From Brevundimonas sp. (GTDB lineage Bacteria; Pseudomonadota; Alphaproteobacteria; Caulobacterales; Caulobacteraceae): DNA of 64,000 nt. Positions within the stretch are counted from its first letter, which is position 1. Every line of letters starts with the position of its first letter. Positions 61,152 to 64,000 of the stretch are shown here, in pieces. Location of the stretch: NCBI RefSeq assembly GCF_013912065.1, contig NZ_JACESA010000003.1, positions 162,255 to 226,254 on the forward strand. The letters run 5' to 3'. The notes beneath the pieces are model-generated. The model searched no databases, had not been told where the DNA came from, and saw nothing but the letters and a program-made list of their open reading frames with translations. The translations under genes were made by a program, and so were the position numbers.

Positions 61152-62085
61152 ATTCCGTCACGACCGGATAGTGGTCCGAGCCGGTGGGGCGGCCCACCCG
61201 GCGGTCGACCAGGGCCAGGTCCCTGGAGCGATAGACCTGGTCGATGGTGATGCCCAGAACGCTGGGCAGGCTGCTGGGCCAAGTGCCGGGGAAGCCGGGG
61301 GCGGGGACCAGGTCGAGATCGCGCTTGATCTGTCGGCCGATGCGGGCGCTGGAGACGCTGTTGAAGTCGCCTGCCACGATTGTGGGGCCAGGCGCAGCCG
61401 CCTTGCGACGCGCGGTCAGGGCCATGACCTGGGTGATCTGGCCCCACTGATACTGATAGGGCCAGGGACGGGTCAGATGGACGCCGAAGACGGTGACGTG
61501 GCCGAGCGGGGTATCGACGACGGCGCCGATCGCACTGAGGCCGTCGCGCCGCCAAGGCAGTTTCTCGACGATCGGATAGCGGGAGGCGATGATCGATCGC
61601 GCCGACGACTCGCCCAGCTTCGTCGGGCCGTTGACCTTGCGATGCGCATAGTCGGCGAGCAGTTCGTCGATCCGGGCGATGGGCGCGTCGCCGACCTCGA
61701 CCAGGATGACGATGTCCGCATCGGCCTCGACGATGGAGGCCCGCATGGCGTCGACGTCGGTATTGGGTTCCCAGAGGTTGGCGGAATAGACCCGGATGAC
61801 CGGCTGATCGGGCTGGCGCCGGCCCATGGGCGTCATCCACTGGGGCCAGACTGAGGCGAACAGGATCAGGGTGGCCAGCCCGCCCACCGCTGCTGCCGGC
61901 CATAGATGCATCCCCGCGCAGGCCAGGGTCAGCAACCCGGCCGCCAGCAACACCGGCGCCGTGAACTGCGCCAGAATGTCCACCCAACGGTGATCGATCC
62001 CGCTGAGCGCCGCCACGCCGAACACGGCCAGGCCGATCAGAACCAGGCAGGCCGCCGTATTGGCCGCCAGCTTGAGCAGGGACAT
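61123..62085 (-). CDS. Membrane-anchored endonuclease/exonuclease/phosphatase family protein
   Basis: A 320-residue protein. Three hydrophobic segments lie near residues 5-28, 37-58 and 62-82, then the EEP domain: VYSANLW, ADIVILVEVGDAPI (metal Glu), VFGVHLTRPW, IVAGDFNSV and the closing GSDHYPVV. It looks like the inner-membrane EEP proteins that act on nucleotides or phospholipids. Single gene. Confidence 0.88.
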   Translation of the reverse strand: MSLLKLAANTAACLVLIGLAVFGVAALSGIDHRWVDILAQFTAPVLLAAGLLTLACAGMHLWPAAAVGGLATLILFASVWPQWMTPMGRRQPDQPVIRVYSANLWEPNTDVDAMRASIVEADADIVILVEVGDAPIARIDELLADYAHRKVNGPTKLGESSARSIIASRYPIVEKLPWRRDGLSAIGAVVDTPLGHVTVFGVHLTRPWPYQYQWGQITQVMALTARRKAAAPGPTIVAGDFNSVSSARIGRQIKRDLDLVPAPGFPGTWPSSLPSVLGITIDQVYRSRDLALVDRRVGRPTGSDHYPVVTEFTLAEPSTP

Positions 62086-62154
62086 CTATTGTTGCCTTTC
62101 TTGGTGAACGCTGTTGGCTATGCCGCGTTAGGGCGGACGCTTGGGAGGCGCGAC

Positions 62155-62616
62155 ATGGCCAGACGGTCGATTCAAGATATCGAGAAGATCTGGTCCAATG
62201 TCGAGGGGATCAAGAAACTGTCCGATCGGGTGATCGGCATCGGCCCATTCGGGATCGGCATGGACGGTTTGCTGACCTGGGTGCCGATCGTGGGCACCGT
62301 CTATACGGTCGGGACCGGCGGCTGGCTGTTGATGCAGGCGATCCGGGCCAAGGCCTCGCCGGCGACCCTGGCGCGGATGGCGGCCTATATGGCGGTGGAT
62401 ACGGCGACCGGCACGGTTCCTGTCGCTGGCGACGTGGTCGACACCTTCTTTCCGGGACAGCTTCTGGCGGCCAAGGCGCTGCAGAAGGATATCGAGACCA
62501 GTCACTGGGTCGAGGATTCCGAGGCCAACGCCAGGGCCAGCGGCGACCACGAGCGGCACCTGGAGACCGTGAGTAACGATAGGAAGCTGCGGCGGATCGT
62601 CTATCTGCACGACTGA
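62155..62616 (+). CDS. DUF4112 family protein
   Basis: A 153-residue protein from ATG 62155, with GGGAGGC upstream. The family core is IGPFGIGMDGLLTWVPIVGT followed by a hydrophobic glycine-rich stretch and MAVDTATGTVPVAGDVVDTF. Two membrane or membrane-associated helices are likely. The C-terminal tail is charged. Function unknown. Confidence 0.9.
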   Translation: MARRSIQDIEKIWSNVEGIKKLSDRVIGIGPFGIGMDGLLTWVPIVGTVYTVGTGGWLLMQAIRAKASPATLARMAAYMAVDTATGTVPVAGDVVDTFFPGQLLAAKALQKDIETSHWVEDSEANARASGDHERHLETVSNDRKLRRIVYLHD

Positions 62617-62652
62617 ATTAGGAGGGCTGGCGAGCCCTTGATCACCTAATTC
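62615..62652 (+). terminator. Nested hairpin after the DUF4112 gene
   Basis: Outer arms GAATTAGG/CCTAATTC and inner arms AGGGCT/AGCCCT with a GGCG loop, followed by T-rich sequence to 62670. It overlaps the stop codon. Likely a terminator; related GGAGGG and CTAATTC bits occur near 49927-49948. Confidence 0.6.
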
Positions 62653-62684
62653 CGAAAACATTCCCTTTTTAACACAGCGTATTG

Positions 62685-62701
62685 ACGGCGAAATTCGCCG
62701 T
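62685..62701. promoter_or_regulatory. Dyad upstream of the DUF2793 gene
   Basis: ACGGCGAA-A-TTCGCCGT, perfect 8-bp arms, overlapping a TTGACG hexamer (62682-62687) that could be a -35 box. Possible repressor site. Confidence 0.4.
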
Positions 62702-62760
62702 TCAACCCGCCTGGGTCGGCGGCGCGCCCAGACTGATCTCCGACATCAACGGAGATACTG

Positions 62761-64000
62761 ATGAACGACGATTTCACCGCACGTCTGGCCCTGCCCTATC
62801 TGGCGGCGGGGCAGATGCAGAAACATGTGACCCTGAATGCGGCCCTGACCCGGCTGGACGCCTTGCTCCAGACGGCGGTGGTCAGCGCCACCCTCGCCGC
62901 CCAGCCTGAAACGCCGTTCGACGGCGATCTCTACATCCTGCCCGAAAACGCCCAGGGCCCGGCCTGGAGCGGCCGCGCGGCCGGAAGCCTGATGCGGTTC
63001 GAGGCCGGCGGCTGGAGCGTCGTGTCCACCCCCATCGGTCTGACCGCCCTCGTGCTGGACGCGGGGATCATGACGGTGCGCGGCGAGGAAGGCTGGTCGC
63101 CTCTGGGCCTCTGGCTGGGCGAGTTGCAGGGGCTGTCGCGGCTGGGGCTCGGCACGACAGCGGACGCCGCCAATCCGCTGGCGGTCAAGACCAACACCGC
63201 CCTGTACACCGCGCGCGGCCTGGACGAGGGTGGCGACGGAGACCTGAGATTGACCCTGAACAAGGAAGCGGCGGGCGACGTCCTGTCGCTGCTGTTCCAG
63301 AGCGGTTACGGCGGTCGGGCCGAACTGGGCCTGGTGGGCGACGAGGACCTGAGCCTGAAGGTCAGTGCGGATGGGGCGATCTGGCGGCGCGCCTTCGCGG
63401 TGGACCGCGCGACAGGGCGGATCGCCTTCGACGCGGGCGCGACCCGGCGCGAGACGACGGTCTTCGCCGATGACGGCCTCTATCAGCCGCCTGACTGGGC
63501 GCGGTGGGTCGATGCGGTCTGCATCGGTGGGGGCGGAGGCGGCGGATCTGGCATGGCGGGACCGGCGGGCGCCGCCCGCTTCGGCGGCGGCGGCGGCGGC
63601 GCGGGCGGGCTGACCGAGGCGCGCTGGTCGGTCGCGGACCTGACGGGAGGCCTGACGATCACTGTCGGTCCCGGCGGCGTCGCTGGAACGAGCGGTGCTG
63701 GAGCGGGAACGCCGGGCGGCGTGGGCGGCCCCTCGACGGTGAGCCTCGACGGATCGGTGCTGGCGCGGGCGGACGGCGGATCGGGCGGAGGCGGCGGAAG
63801 CGCGGCGACGGGTCCAGGCGGCGCGGGCGGCCTGGGGCTCAGGACGGCCAATCGCGGCGGCGACAGTTCGATCACGGCGACCGCAGCGAGCGGCGGTGAG
63901 ACCGCCTGTCCGGACGGTCCGGGCGGAGGCGGCGGCGGAGGCGGTTTGGCCACGACCAATGTCGCCCGAGCGGGCGGCCCTGGCGGCGCGGGGGCAGGGC
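62761..64000 (+). CDS. DUF2793 protein with glycine-rich tail (3' end off window)
   Basis: 413 codons visible, from ATG 62761 with GGAG 6 bp upstream, no stop before the edge. Residues 1-130 are DUF2793, with LALPYLAAGQMQKHVTLNAA and LTRLDALLQTAVVS, then GDLYILPENAQGPAWSGRAA. From about residue 255 the protein becomes a glycine-rich stretch of GG-repeats (GGGGGGGS and GPGGVGG-like runs). DUF2793 is found in phage tail and gene-transfer-agent-like contexts, and the glycine-rich part resembles tail-fibre or adhesin tails. No other phage gene is visible upstream. Confidence 0.85.
   Translation, partial: MNDDFTARLALPYLAAGQMQKHVTLNAALTRLDALLQTAVVSATLAAQPETPFDGDLYILPENAQGPAWSGRAAGSLMRFEAGGWSVVSTPIGLTALVLDAGIMTVRGEEGWSPLGLWLGELQGLSRLGLGTTADAANPLAVKTNTALYTARGLDEGGDGDLRLTLNKEAAGDVLSLLFQSGYGGRAELGLVGDEDLSLKVSADGAIWRRAFAVDRATGRIAFDAGATRRETTVFADDGLYQPPDWARWVDAVCIGGGGGGGSGMAGPAGAARFGGGGGGAGGLTEARWSVADLTGGLTITVGPGGVAGTSGAGAGTPGGVGGPSTVSLDGSVLARADGGSGGGGGSAATGPGGAGGLGLRTANRGGDSSITATAASGGETACPDGPGGGGGGGGLATTNVARAGGPGGAGAG

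Noticed and set aside
62761-64000. Start of a prophage
   Set aside because: Only one phage-associated domain is visible, with no integrase, attachment site or composition change; left open as a finding.

Overview
The window reads as ordinary chromosome of a GC-rich alphaproteobacterium of the order Caulobacterales, most likely Brevundimonas or a close relative. The best evidence is a GapR (DUF2312) gene followed by a TacA-like sigma-54 activator, as in Caulobacter. Dispersed hairpin repeats, a propionyl-CoA/methylmalonyl-CoA block with an ScfR-type regulator, and a carboxynorspermidine-type polyamine pathway agree. The genus is inferred from protein resemblance only. I see no phage island, insertion sequence or CRISPR array. 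The last gene is a phage-tail-like DUF2793 protein cut by the window edge.

Layout. 1-6.8 kb is a respiratory cluster: CtaG assembly factor, cytochrome b561, two c-type cytochrome lipoproteins, cytochrome oxidase subunit II fused to cytochrome c, and a subunit I/III fusion. 6.8-8.9 kb is a BlaI/M56 (BlaR-like) pair with its operator. 9-20 kb is propionate catabolism: ScfR/PccR-type regulator, pccB, pccA, both methylmalonyl-CoA mutase subunits and the epimerase. 20-26 kb holds an alpha/beta hydrolase, an MliC/DUF4232 lipoprotein, kbl-tdh (threonine to glycine) and a lytic transglycosylase. 26-31 kb holds an atypical tRNA-Cys-like sequence, rpmJ, gapR, an unknown gene, tacA and an oligopeptidase. 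31-35 kb holds an aa3 oxidase subunit IV and the pnt transhydrogenase operon, which carries two extra small membrane-protein genes. 35-40 kb holds an acyltransferase, a WYL regulator, a lipoprotein protease and a universal stress protein. 40-44 kb holds a toxin-antitoxin pair with a frameshifted toxin and a second ScfR/RamB-type regulator divergent from isocitrate lyase. 44-50 kb holds a lipoprotein, prs, bamD, brnTA and recN. 50-53 kb is the carboxynorspermidine polyamine pair. 53-64 kb is housekeeping: xthA, a cysteine-repeat secreted protein, a coupled MBL/enoyl-CoA hydratase pair, a coupled DUF1285/NUDIX/CCA-transferase set, DUF4112 and DUF2793.

How it works together. The metabolic theme is C2/C3 carbon use. 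Propionyl-CoA goes through PccAB, epimerase and mutase to succinyl-CoA, and acetyl-CoA goes through isocitrate lyase. Each branch has its own ScfR-family regulator transcribed divergently, with clearly different repeated motifs between regulator and target. Proton-coupled transhydrogenase and the oxidase cluster handle redox and energy.

Most non-coding structure is repetitive. There is a family of about 100-bp double hairpins (four loci), a family of about 130-160-bp elements with GC-rich ends (four loci), one 171-bp hairpin element, and a 30-nt two-stem palindrome present four times within 900 bp around rpmJ and gapR. The points most worth following are this 30-nt element, two copies of which lie in frame inside a gene; the odd tRNA-Cys-like sequence; the toxin inactivated by one missing base; and the two different ScfR operators.
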